Shown here one piece after another: positions 36,438-50,379 of a DNA stretch of 64,000 nt. The DNA comes from Lucifuga dentata. Taxonomy: Eukaryota; Chordata; Actinopteri; Ophidiiformes; Bythitidae. The notes beneath the pieces are model-generated. The model was not told where the DNA came from, made no database searches, and worked only from the letters and a program-made list of their open reading frames with translations. The stretch's first letter is position 1, and every line of letters starts with the position of its first letter. The translations under genes were made by a program, and so were the position numbers. The stretch lies in contig VXCM01000907.1 of assembly GCA_014773175.1 (NCBI GenBank), positions 62,001-126,000 of the forward strand, given 5' to 3'.

Positions 36438-39400
36438 CTGGAGGTGACATTCAGGGAAGCAAAGGACAAGGAATGACATATTAGATGTTGTAAATGTAGC
36501 CATGCACTTCTTAAGCAATTTCCTTATTTGATCTTCGCAATCAATAACAGAGTCATCTTAAAAGCTCTATGGAGATGGGGAGGTCTCAGGTGATCACAAA
36601 TCTAGTGGTGGATTTAAATATTAACATACACTAGATGTGATGTGAGACCTACATTGAAAGCTAAAACCTTTGTTGTTCTAGCAGTTTTACCCGATTTACC
36701 AATGTCTTGCTTTTTGACAGTACAGTATGAGTAGCTTATCTTGCTATCCTACAAAAGCAGAGGTAACACTCGGTTGTTGTGGGTGTAAAAACAGGTGTTC
36801 ATAGATGTTCTGTGTGTCTGTGTTTTCCAAACCTCCTGCATGGAGTCCAGTAGCTTCGTTAGCTGGTAAAAACGTTGCCAGTTCTGACTGGCGTTCTCTT
36901 CTCTCTTGACGATGGCTTTTCCCAGTTCTTTAATGTACGTCATCCGGATCTCGTCAAAAACTGCCTGGCTCCTCAGGCCATCTTTTGGTACTGTATGCAC
37001 AAACACAAATGCACACACACACACACACACACACACCACACAGTGTTGATATTAGCCAGCAATTACAGAAATGTAGCGTGTGAAATAAGATTTGAAATGA
37101 AACCACTATTTTTGAATGATGTGAAAAAAAACAAAGGATTCAAACTGTTGAGTGTAACTGAAGACATCAAACCCATCAGCAGATCTTTGCTCAAATCAGA
37201 TTAAGTAGTTGAACAACCTTAACTAGTTGCACCAAAAATTTCCATATCAGCAACCCTCAAACAGTTCTATATTAGATCATCCAAGCAACTTTGATAAGAT
37301 ATCACCCCACAGATCCCCTTATTCTCCCCCTTATTCTCTTAATGTGTTGTTTGAATGGAATTACAGTAAACACTGAAATTAAACTATTTCTACCTTCTTT
37401 TTGCAGATACCAAGCAATGCAAAATGCTAATTTGCAAGTTTTCACACATTCGATCTCCTATCTGGACAAACCTGAACATCCATCTCTAACTGTTGCTATT
37501 CGCTTTCCCTTGGGAAGCCTCTGTATAAACACACACACAAACTAGCATGCTGAAGCCAGTGGAAAATATGCTAAACTACAGGTAAGTTCAACAGCTACTT
37601 TGTGTTTCCTGACTAATATGGCTTGGAAGAGAAGCAGCAAAAATAAGAAAGCACCATGAGAACTTTCACTGTGCTGGTCAATGGATTTTTACTGAAAAGC
37701 TGTAATACATGAATAGCTAAATAACATCTATGTGTAGTTGTAATACAGCCCATGTCAACACATCATGGGCTCTGTCTCTAAGCTTTCTCAGTCTGGTTTC
37801 TGGCATGAAGCCCAGGTCAAACCTCGGTCACCGGAGCAAAGATTATGTAAAGCCACATGGCAAGATCAGGGAGAGACGCTGTCTGATTTACATAATCAGA
37901 TAACTGGGAGATACCGCGGATTGCATTATGTACTTACAGGTTTGGAGAGGGGGGGTCTGAAAAAGCAAAAACAGATTTCCCCTTTATTCTGCTCTCTAGA
38001 CTTGAATTATTTATCATGAAATAATGAAAAAGTGTCATGATTTAACAGAGTTGTGACTGTAATTAATGGAAGAACGAACCCATCTGTGTTTTTACAATTA
38101 TTAAAATTTTGTGGTGCAGATGTTGAATTTACTGCATTATGTTCTCTGAAGTTAACAAATATCTTATGAATAGAAGTTGGGTGACTTTAATTTGCACTGT
38201 AACGCGCGTGTGTGTGTGTGTGTGTGTGTCCGTGCAGCAGCTCAGAGCAACGGTTCCCTGTCCTGATAGCATTTCCATCCCTCATAGGAACCAGCTGGAA
38301 ATTGCTGTCAGGTATGAAAATGCAAACGTTGCTCAGTGTGGAAATGTCATTTCCTCTCCCTAACGAGTACCTCTAAGGTGCATCCTTTCCCTCAACATTT
38401 ACTGCAAGTGAGTTGGAAGGGAGAATGCTCTTTTCAAGCAGGCAAAGTAGCTTAACTGAAGTGTGCAGAAAATTTGATTTTAGTAAAATTAACATGCTGT
38501 TTGATGTTTTGTTTTGTTTTTTTTTCTTTCCCCCTCGGGGTTTGAATGATGCTAGTTACTTTGCATATTTAGAAGGGAGGGAAAGCTGTACTTTTTTTTT
38601 TTACTTTTTTTTAAAAAATCAGTTAAAGGATACATAATATGCTTTATGTTATTTTCCTTCATTTTTACAGTATACTACAAGCAACTGGCAGAAGAGGTGA
38701 CATACTGGCACGTATATGATTCCTATAGGAATCAATTCCAATATGATTCCTACCTGGCAGACCAGCATCTGCCATGCTGTCACTGGCCAATCAGAATACA
38801 GCAGGCCTTTCTGAGCGAGGGACCTTAAAGCGACAAAACGATCTGTTTTCACTCAGTATGCACAGCAGTGCTGCTACAAGGGAGAATAGAGGTGGATTAA
38901 TATTGTATTTTTTGCACTTTTAAAGGACCATACCACCCATTTTTCATGTTTGAGCCTAATATATTCAATTTTCATAAATGTAAGGTTACTGGCAATCATT
39001 TCCCAAAGTATACTACTGGAATGGTGAGTTAAAACAAAATGTTTTTCTACCTTTCAGACTGCCATTGGTTTCAGTTCATTCTGGTACGCTATTAAAATGA
39101 ACTTGTTGATACTTGAAACATTCTTGGGATACGTAATCCATTATCGTGAACAACACGTATATTCAGGATTTTTCGAAGTTTTGTAATTTTAGCAAGTGCA
39201 ATAAAAAACGCGGAGTGAATGTATGTCTCCATCGGGGAATATAGTCCCAAAAGAAGACCTGCGTTTACTGAAAAATCTTAATGGCCATGACTTCATAATT
39301 TTGCATAATTATTAGCAGGTGAAACATAAATTTTTAAGATGGGTGTATTGCTTGAATATTTGATTTTGAAAGATTAAGAGATTAAGAGACTTTAAAAATT

Positions 39401-42400
39401 ATCAGGAAAGCTGAAACATGGCTTTATCCTTTGGGAAATGATTGTCAATAATTTGTGTAATTTGTGTAATTGTCAATAATTTGTGTATGAAAATTGAATA
39501 TATTAGGCTCAAACATGCAAAATGGCAGTGTGGTCCTTTAAGCACTGCACATTTCAAAATAGACCATGAAATGAATTTTAATGGAAATCTGGAAATCTGT
39601 ATGTCTCCTTTACAGATTTCTCAGCATATTAGTCCTACTTAAGTTTGAGTATGAAGAGTCTCTTCTAGTTACTCGAGTAAAAACTGTCTTTGTGTCAGAA
39701 TTTTAACTTATCAGTCAAATTCACTGATGAATGAAAAAAAAAGTCACAGAGCAACATTTCTAACAGAAGCAATTTGCTGCATTCAGATGAGTGTATGTAG
39801 AATAAATAAGATTGAAGAAATCTTCAACGAATCAAATTTTCACTTGGCAAACATTAAATGGTCAAACTAGACAAAAGCTTATATTTTGTAATGTTTTTTA
39901 TAATGAGTTTTGTGTGTGGGCAATTTACGATAATGATGATTACACAGCAAACCAAGTAGTGATCTGTTTTTAACTTTCCCTCTGAGATAAGAAACAGAAA
40001 GCAGTTAATTTAACTCCTAGCTGACCAGTAGAAATCTCCTCCAATGACCTTAAGTACAAACTTCTGTCTTCCCAGATTTAGCTAATCTTCATTGGTCAGA
40101 AAATCAGAATAGGAAAAAGTTTACTATGCCTGGATAACTAAGTAATTTGGAACAAACATGGAATCATTTTGCTCCATATACCAAACTCTGGCAGCAGAAG
40201 CTGAATTAGACTTCAAGACGTGTGAAAAATAACACATTGTTTCACATTATGTGAAGAAGACGAGCTTCTTTCAGACGGCGGAAGAGGAGAACGGAGAATT
40301 TCCCAGCATCTGTTTCAATTGCTATGTCTAATCAAAGCTATAATTTAACTGTGGTAAGGTTTGTTTTACATTTGACACAGTTAAAGGTTTTCAGTAGCGG
40401 ATATCTGACGACCATCTAACATAAAACAAACTTGACCGGAGTTGTAGTTAAGTATTAACACATGCAACCCTGTCTGCTTCTAGATCAATCAATTGCTGAA
40501 TAGTACTGTAGTTGGTTTGGGACTTGTGCATAAAATGTTCACACCACAAATGGCACACTCCAGAGTTTGTTTGGAAGCAGACCAAGACTACTTCCTCAAG
40601 ATGGTTTTGATATGATTGTTTTAGTATTAACTCGGGTGTGATTGCTGTGTTCAGGCCTGCAAACAAACTGTAACAAGAGAAGAAGTGAACTCTAGTCCAA
40701 CTGAACTGGACCAAACCATGCAGGTGTGAAAACAGAGAAAAGGCTTGTATCTCCAATTCTGAAATACTGACAACAAATCTAATATTTGCTTACTGACAGA
40801 AGAACAGTGTGAAATTTTTCTCTTTGTACTTCTGCACTTTGGCAAGTTATGGCTTTTGATTAAAAATACTTCACTGACATAAAAATAGACTCAGGATGTG
40901 ACGCAAACTGCTTCATTTCCAGTAAGTTATTCCAGATGTACTTTTCCTTCATAGTTTGTGTCTTTAGTTACTCATTGTTGGGTCTGCTGGAGGCCTCCAG
41001 TTCTTCTATATTTATTAAATTACATCTGTACTTGGAACAAGTTTTACAGTATTACTCACACAGCTACAATGTCCACATGACAACACATGCAATATATAAT
41101 ATAACATGCTCCTGATTACTTCCTCTTTATAACGTAACACTGATTGACATAGTTAAGAGCTGACTCACTGTAGATTAAGACTTTCTGATTATTCAGTTTG
41201 AGGAAACATACTTCTGTTTACTTTATCATTTATCATGAGTACCTCATGAATCAAGAAAATTAATTATTTATATATTTATTCATATATAATATGAAAAACT
41301 GCTATATGCATAGATTAATATGCATTTCTGACCCTGTTTGTCTCTGCTATACTCACTATTCTTTACTGCTGCCAAACATTTAACTGAACTCACATACTTA
41401 AGAGCTTTGGCAATACAACATATTTGATACCATGGAACAGTCTTTTTCAGATAATTTTCATTCCTGAGGTGGTATCGGGACTTAAAGTGTGAAAACACTG
41501 GTGATTTGTGCGTTGCATTACCTGTGCTGAGCAGTAACAGGACCTTCATGCACAGGTACTCATCATAGGAGACCTGCAGTCTGACAAACTCATTACAGAT
41601 CTTCAGCATCTGCTCGCACTGGTCAGTCATGAAGGGCAGCTTCATACGCTCTCTAAAGGGAGGGAGAGAAGAGGTGAAGAAGAAAGAGAGAAGAAGAAAA
41701 ATGAGAGATGAGGGAACACAGACAGCAAGGGAAATGCAGTGAGGAAGGTCAGAGAGAGGAGGAGGAGCAGACATACAGATTAAACTCATTCACTCATCCA
41801 GTGCTTCAGATTTCAATAAACAGCCCCTGCAGGAGAAAACTGTGTTGTGCAATCAGTCCAGATGGACTTTCACTCGTCACTTCCACTAACACAGCCCACA
41901 TCACTTTCACCCACCACAATCAATACAACTCATTCTCCAGATCGCCTTGGGTAGGGCTGGACGATATGGAATTTTTTTTTTTATCATGATATATACTGTA
42001 TATATACAGTATATATATATTTATATTGATCGATATCGATAAATATCACAATATAAATCATGGCAAAGATTCTGTTGCATTTCAAGTCTTGAACTTAAGA
42101 TTTATTTTAACATTTTTTTATGCATGTTCTGAACATTAAAAATAACCAGTAATTAACTGAAAAACTGAAACTGAACTGAAAAATTCCTCCTTTTCAACAG
42201 TCCGTATTGGCATCATATCTTTTCCAGTAAAGAAAGCTACAGCACATGTGATGTCTTTGTGTCTTTTTGTTTTTTGTTTGTATGGTGCGACAGCAGAAAA
42301 AGCAGACTGTACGGTAGTTTGTTGGCGTGGAGTGTCTCCAAGTGCATTGCTGTTTGTCCCGGGGGAGGGGTTTGAAGTCACTGCTGTGTGACCCCGTAAG

Positions 42401-45400
42401 CCGTTACACTCTCTGTGCTCAACTGGATGGCAGTGCTTCAGATGGTAAAATAAGTCTGCTGTATAAGCTGTGCTTCATCAGCACTGGTTTCCCTTTCTTC
42501 CTCATCATTTGATTTTTTTTTCCTCTGGAGTTTCATCACTTTCTGACATCTTTGTCTGACTTTCACTCACATATCACCACANTTTTTTCCTCTGGAGTTT
42601 CATCACTTTCTGACATCTTTGTCTGACTTTCACTCACATATCACCACATGGGGTACACTGTGTTCACCGGCGTTTAGTAAAATGCTGCTTTGAGGAAGTG
42701 GGCGGGCTGACACTGCCAGATTGGCTAGTTTGTTCCACTTCTGACAAGCTATTGGCTATTTGAGCCGTCATTAACTTACTTATTCAGGCACTATTTTCTG
42801 TCAATTTTATATTGATGTCCTCATTTTTATATCAAGGATTTCTTTTATATTGCGATATGACTTTATATCATTTATATCATCCAGCCCTAGCCCTGGTTTA
42901 GAGTCTTTTCATTCTGACAAACCCCAGCGCTACTACCATTAACATCTCCACTCTTCATTTCTATTTTTGCGTTTACGTGTCCATTGGAAGCAACTTTTCT
43001 ACTTAATTCCAACAAAGAGGATTTGCTGTTGCAAGTTCCTGTCAGCATGTTTTTTGCACTTTTTGCCATAAACTTCAAAGTAAAATCATTTAGACATTTG
43101 GCAAAAGAACATCGAGCCTCACCTAACTTCCCCACATAAGAACCAGGTATTTAATTACCAGCATTGGCTAATTGTGGCATGAGTCCACCTGGTAATGAGG
43201 AAGCTTGCTAGGATTGATGAAATATAACAGCACTGTTGGATTTCTCTTGAATGGTATAAACTCTGACTTGAAAAAGCCTGGATGAAGGTGCTGAATATTT
43301 AGCTACTCTTCTAAATTTTTATTCTCATCTAACCGAATCACAAACAAATGCACGAGCGAGCGTGAAAGCAAGACTTCAGAATAAACAAATGCAAACTATG
43401 GTTTGTAGCATTACTGGAACAACTGCAGTTTGATAAATATATGATTATGTTTTTCTGGGATGAAATAATCAGTTTTCAGACTGCATCTGCGTGGAGGCCT
43501 GCTGAAACCACGCATACATCACCTTCCCCCTTCACAGACACCTAACTGTCCCCCTTCACAGACACAATACACATTCACATTAACATATGGATGAGCACCC
43601 AGGAACTCCTCAAGATCCCCTGCTGTTCTCTTCCCCTCGTTTAGTTGTAAAACTTGCAGAACAGATACTGTAAAGACAACGAAACAGAACTTCTAAATTT
43701 CTCTGACCTCCCAAACACCATGGTAACCAGAGGTTATCACCTTAGAGAGACTTGGTAACACTTTGATCTTTAAAGCTTCTCTGCAATGAAAGAAAAGAAC
43801 ATACAGTCACTCTTATCTGCATTTGAGTGTCTCACAAGCTCCCTTCCCCAAATGGTCACCTCAATGGCTACAGATTGTCTACAAGCCAAGGACTTCACAG
43901 AGTTAAATAACTGATCTGACCACACCAAATAAGACTCTTAATTCAAAATCTATTCAGGAAACAAGAAGATGTCTGAATTTATTTAGAGTCATTAAATAAA
44001 TGAGTTGCCATCTNCTCTCTCTCGAGTACCTTAAAACTATGTTCAGATATTGAAATTCATTTTCAATACTACATGCTTTTCTTGTACTTGTATTTGTGTT
44101 TATTTAGTTAAAGGATTTAGTTTTATGTGTTATATTTCTCCAACATACTTCTTAAATCACAGAACATCACATTGTTATTTTATGATCCTCTAAGTTCACA
44201 CAAAATCTGTTTTGACAATCTACAACAATCTAAGCTTTGTTTATCTTTGTAATGTTTAGAATACTTGCATTGATGCAGCAATAGATTTAGTTAATCAAAG
44301 ATCATCAAATTTCATAATAGTGTTTTAGATGTTTAGATTTTGTGATAAATTCCTATTAGACAACAAAAGAGATGATTTATTTGTGTAACATGGTTTTATT
44401 TGTGCTAGCATGTCATACTGTGAATTTACTACGTGAAATTTCTATGTATCATGCTTTGACAATGGGAAATGAGTGGACTTAATATAAGTATAGGTTATGT
44501 TTCTGTAATATCATAGAAATGAAGCTGCTCCAGGCTGCTGCCTGCCTTCATGACATCATCGGGAAAAGCTCCTATGAGAACAAAGCATGGGCGTGTTCTT
44601 CACAACGCGCGAAGGGCTTTTCTCTTTAAAACTCCACGCAGCCCATTGTTTGAGGCTTTTTGTTGTTATCTCTCTTGGCTTTCTTTCCTTTTTCCTTTTG
44701 TTGCTGCCCTCTCTACACCGCGTGGCGGCTTCTCTTCTCTTCTTGTCTCCTTTCTTCACCGCGTTGCTAAAACAACGGCTAGCGGTTCTTTATTTTAAAG
44801 TAATCTCAAGTAATTTTATTAGCTGTTCTAAGAAGTTTGTGCCTGAATCAGCGATAGATGTTATCACGACCTCCACGTGGTTTCATTCAAGCTATTCAGT
44901 TCTAGCTACGGTTAGTTCTCCAAGTTAGCTGCTCTGCTACGTGCCATCGGCTCCGCTGACCACGTTGGGTAAACTCCAGCACTGCAATCCGGTTCGACCT
45001 GAAGTCCAGCTCCCAGCTCCAGCTGTTCGTCGAGAAGTGCGCTGATCTGGTTCCAAAGGAAGACCCGTTTGTTCGGATCCGTGACGACGGCCGCGAGTCC
45101 GAACATCCTACCCGAATCCTGAGGACTGCCTGCACCACGCTTCCTTCACACGACGTGACCAAGCTGCTGAGCGCCTGAGTCAAGACTGGCGATCCGACTT
45201 TCCCACATCATTGGAGTGACTAAGCCCAACGTAAGATCTTGTCTTTGCCGATGTTAAAGTGATGCAGCCTAACTACGTTATTTTCCCATTTCCATATCTT
45301 TCTTACCAACCATTTTCTATTTTCATAATTGCCGTACTAACTCCGTAAAGTAAAGCTAGACTCAGTCAACGTTAGAATAGGTTAGGATTTTATTTTGAAA

Positions 45401-48400
45401 ATCCACCAGTTTTCCGTTGTCAAACCTGGTTTTCATTTCTCACATAATATCTACCTCATTTGTATATTTTTATATTTCTCATCTGTAAATAAATGTTAAC
45501 CTGTGCAATAGTACTTTGTTTGCCTGTTTCAGTTCGGAGAAGAAATCACTGGATGAGTCAAAAACCATTACTTTTCAGGTTTGAGCCCGAATATTAAGTT
45601 AAGATCTGAGACTGAATATTAATTAAATAATCAAAATATTAAGTTTAAACGACTTAATTGTCCACATAACGTGAATGGTGTCCAGTTTAAATAAGATTAA
45701 TATTTCTTTATTGAAATTATGATCTTAACATTGCAACTTTGCATACCATTACTTTATTTTAATTAATATTCATATATTACTGTTATGCATAATATATATT
45801 TATGCTACAGGTTAGTTATACAACAGCCAGATGTGGTACGCACTTGTTGATGACGAGGTCGGGGGCGAAGCAGAGCATGCTACCATTACACTGCTCGTAG
45901 GACCTCCAACCCAGACTGAAGGACATCAGAAAGAGCCAGGAGCACTGCAGCAACGTCATCTGGTCATCCAGGTGCAGGTTACGGAAGCCTACGAAAGGCA
46001 GAAAGCGTGTTAGAACAAACACAGAAACACTAGGCTGGGCATTACACAAACACAGACATTCACGCATACACAGACAGACAGACCAAACACACACACACAC
46101 ACACACATAAATTAATTATACAGAGATGCATACAGCAAACCTGAGTGGATAACAGGAATGCCAATGCAGATAAAAAGGATAAGTAGAAAGCATTTAATCC
46201 ATATTTCCTCATTAAAACACAATTATGAAGCAGTACACATAAAGACAACAAGACAGGAGTGCCTACTGATGTTCAGATTGAATTTAAACTGCGGTACAGG
46301 TTTCCACATTGTCAAGACTTTAAAGTAAAACTACACATGAAAATTTCTTTTACTTTACATTGGCTTTAAACTGTGACACTTCATTTATGTAAGAGCTTTT
46401 TCACCTTGGCAAGCCGCCAGCCATGGAGAAATCATACACAGATTTTCACCAGATTTATTGCTTCATACTGATTTTGTTCTGACCTTCCTCTGATGCAGCA
46501 GAAAAAGCTGATAACTGACCAGAGAAAGATTCGGCTGAACGTTTTTTCTTCATGCACCGTTTATATATCAGTTAATATTCAGTTGATGTGCTAAGGGAAT
46601 TCAAGCTAATGCTAACCTGATTATTGATATTGTACTATGCTAACAATGAATGCATTTTCTGCTGCATGTTTCTGTTAGTTTTTAGAGGAATGGCTGCGGT
46701 TTGAAAATCAGAATAAAAAGCCAATGCTGTTTTTCTGACAGGATTTCTATTAGAAACTTGATCTTAAAAGTTCAGGAGCAAAATTAGAGTAAACACTCAG
46801 ATTAAGAAAAAAATACTCTAAGCGAATACTTGGAGCGATTACAAAATCATGTGCCTTCCCCCCCTCATGATTAGATATTAAAATTCCAAACTCTGTGTTC
46901 CCATTTTTAACTCTGTGGAATGAAAGCTGGGGAGCCTGTACCCCAGAAATCCTTTTCTTTTGTGTTTATAATGAGAATTCTTTTAATTTTAAGCTATATG
47001 GGTCATTTTACATAGTACAAATGTATTATTTATGAATGAATCCTAAGGCATTTTGTCCTGATCATCTACTTTTGCAATAAGACGACTCAAAAGACACACA
47101 GAATCACATGCATATATTTCCATGTATGTATTTTTCCACCTTTGCTATAATGTGGACAATAGGATGTCATGATTAATACCACAGACAGGTAGCTTTAGGA
47201 AAACAGGCATATGATGGAATTGTAAGATTAAAATAAATTTGGAGAAGCAATATTTTGCAGTAAACAAACCTCTCTGTATTTGACATAAAAATAATTATAT
47301 ACTACGAGCATTTTCAACAGTACATTTCCATATAGTTCCATGAGCTTACGAGATCATATTCAGTCCAATAGTTTTCGAAAAGTGCAGGCAGCATCTAATG
47401 ATGCTGAATTGTCCTCTTTGGAAAACCTCTTTAAAGATGTGACTTTAAAGTACATGAAATAATGGAATGTGACTTTGTTAGACGCAATAATTCACAACAA
47501 GCACTCTTCTGAAAATATTCCATTCACATCATTCCATTCAAGTCAAGAGGACACTCAGAAAAATGGAGATGAAAAGTGGACATTATTCCTCGCTGTAGGA
47601 ACATATAGTTGAGAGACGTAATGATTTTCATCTGCTTATAGGAACATGGACGCTATGCACATTCAAAAAGAAAATAACCTTGGTCATGACCTCATAAAGT
47701 CCTTGATAAAGGCTGGCTTTATAAAAAGAATTGTTCCTGTAAAAACAGCCAGTACACTGCACTTCAGTCTGTAGCTTTGGTCTCAGCGATTATAAAGGTC
47801 CTACTTTTTATTGCATGCTTGCTGAGCTATTATTGTTCATTTGCTACCTGAAAAAGAGGAACCATTTGGAGAAAAAAAAAATCCTAATCTCATTCCTGGT
47901 AACATACAGCTGTATGTTACCAGGAATGGTCTTTTTGAAGAGAATGTGCATGTAAGAACCGATGGTGTTACTTTATAACACCAGTTCATTGTATATCAAA
48001 TTTATTGATCAGTGACAGGTGGAGAAAATAAGCTTAAAACATAAGCCAGATTTCAAACCGCTGACACCTGCCAGACAGAAACAGGTCTTAATTTTTGTGT
48101 GACTGCGTTTTATTAATTGCTTCACTGACATGTAAATAAGGAAATACTTAGTAATGTCTCTTTCCAGGCAAATGCTAAAAGAGGCAGGTAACAGGCATTG
48201 AAAAATGAGGAAAAGTGGCTGCATGACTCTAATTTCTCTTAACGACACATTAAATCTGGTGCGGTGTTTCATAAATTCCCCCCAGAAAATCAAAGATGCT
48301 GTTTAGTTATTGTTCTACATTAATCCAAAGTTTGTGCTTTATAGGAAAATGTCAAATGATAGCTCAAGTGATTAATGATGAATTTGGTAAAATATATTTT

Positions 48401-50341
48401 GCTGTTATTTATTTACTTACATTTATTAGTCTAATAACTAATTACTGATTTAAATTTTTAAAAATATGTTTTATTATCACTATTAATAGTATTGAGGTTT
48501 TTTTGGCACTACAGTAGAGGGTAGGGCAGTACTCAGCAACGGAACAGATAATAGAAACTCACTGTAATGTGCATCATCTGCTGAAATGGGCAAGAATAAA
48601 GATTCTAAAAAGAAAACAAGAAATGTTCTGGTAATTAGGTGGCAGAGAAACAAACCAAAGCAGCCACACATGAAGGAGTCTGGCGTTACCTGGCAGTGAC
48701 TTGGCCCACTTCACGGCGGAGATGACCTGCTGCCCCCCCAGCCTGTTCAGAGTGCTCATAAGTCGCGTGGAGGTGTCGGGCAGCGTGCTGTCGTAGCCAG
48801 AGTATAGAATCTCTGGCTCGATGGCTTTGAGAACGGACAGCATGGTGGGCACTAGCTGGGCCATGGACTTGGGGATAACTGGGAGGGGTAAGCTGTTGCT
48901 GGGTTCTGATGATCCAGGGGGCCGCTGCACTTTCATCTTGATCAGCTTCTTGTTTTTCCTTGCTGGTGGGATGGGATAGAGGGAAGAAGACATGAAAGAG
49001 AAGGGAGACAGTGAACAGCCACTAATTTACTTCTAAGGCCAACAGATGCTCATCCATTTTATAACAGAATTAGATCCTTAAATATCACTTACATCATGAA
49101 TAAAGTTATGTCCCTTGTTATTGCTTGTATGCCCATTTTCATTTTTCTCACAAGATGCAATTTTTTTTGTTGTAAATTTTTTCTCCTATGTAATCATAAT
49201 TTATACGTGTACAGAATTCTACACTCTAACATATATCCTTAATTCCTTTACAAAATTAAAGTGGATATACATGTATTATACAGTTTTCCATGGCCTTGTT
49301 CTCATTTAGGGGTTTATTTTGAAACCTTTAATGTGCTTAATCTGCAAAAAAAAAAAAAAAAAAAAAAANATACTACTACTCTCTCTTGCTGCAGCACTTC
49401 TGTGCTCACTAAGTAGGTGCTGCCTCTTTAAGGCCCCGTTCCAGAAAAGCACACTCTGGTGGATGCTGGCCAAGCATAGTTCGTACTTCAAGAGTGTGTT
49501 TACCCAGTTGTGTTGCATGCTGACATTAACATGTTACAGAAGTAAAGGACCAATCAAAAACTAAGCTTCCAGGGCAGTTCAGGATCTATGGGTTTGTCTT
49601 TGAACCTTATTTCTGTGTGAACCTCAGGTTTTGCAGCTTTGAGAATGTTCAACACAATCTCTCACTATATTATACTATAAAAATGAGGGAAGATAATAAC
49701 TCATAAACACATCATATGCTAGTCTAAACACGCCACCACCTCAACTTTGCCTACCCCTGCATTTAATCTCAGTACTTCAGAGTCCAGGTTATGCCCCGTA
49801 CTCCTATTGGTGTCGGCCCCAAATCAAAATTGAGAGAAAAGGCACCAACAACACTGAAATGACGTGGCTGCTACAAATGTGAAACCGTCTGCACTCAGTT
49901 TGCACCCTGTGAACTGTACAGTGCATGAATGCTAGACATCTGTGTCCAGCATTAAGCCATTTCCGAAACAAAACCACTATGTCTCAACATATGGGCTCAT
50001 TTGAGAAGCACATTGCTGCATAAAAATAACAATGAAAAGTGGCATGTGTATGCCATTTTTTCCTCTATAGATCCTCTGGACATCTTCTCAACATTTTCGC
50101 TTTCTAAATGTGCAAAATGTGTCGGGGTTGAGAGGTTACTGTGAAAAAAACATGTTTTTTTTCCCCTACTCTCTACCTTTTTTAATTTCCTCTCCTAGCG
50201 TTTCTATGGCAACTAAGAGCCTTTCTAGTGGGAGTCGGTCTGCTGATGCACTAATGTCCATCAAATCACTCTCCCCCCTTTCTCTGTCATTCACACACAC
50301 ACATACACACGTACATGCACGCACACGTGCGCACACACACA

Positions 50342-50379
<38 letters not shown>

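Larger units (their letters stand above)
41653..45843 (-). other. nr3c1: nr3c1 intron with a TIR element and a GC-rich insert
   Basis: It contains the TIR element at 41952-42889, an N at 44014 and the compositionally distinct block at 44540-45540. No exon is recognised. Confidence 0.8.

Noticed and set aside
44550..44928. Overlapping open frames in the GC-rich block
   Set aside because: Frames on both strands are open because of base composition. None resembles a protein family.
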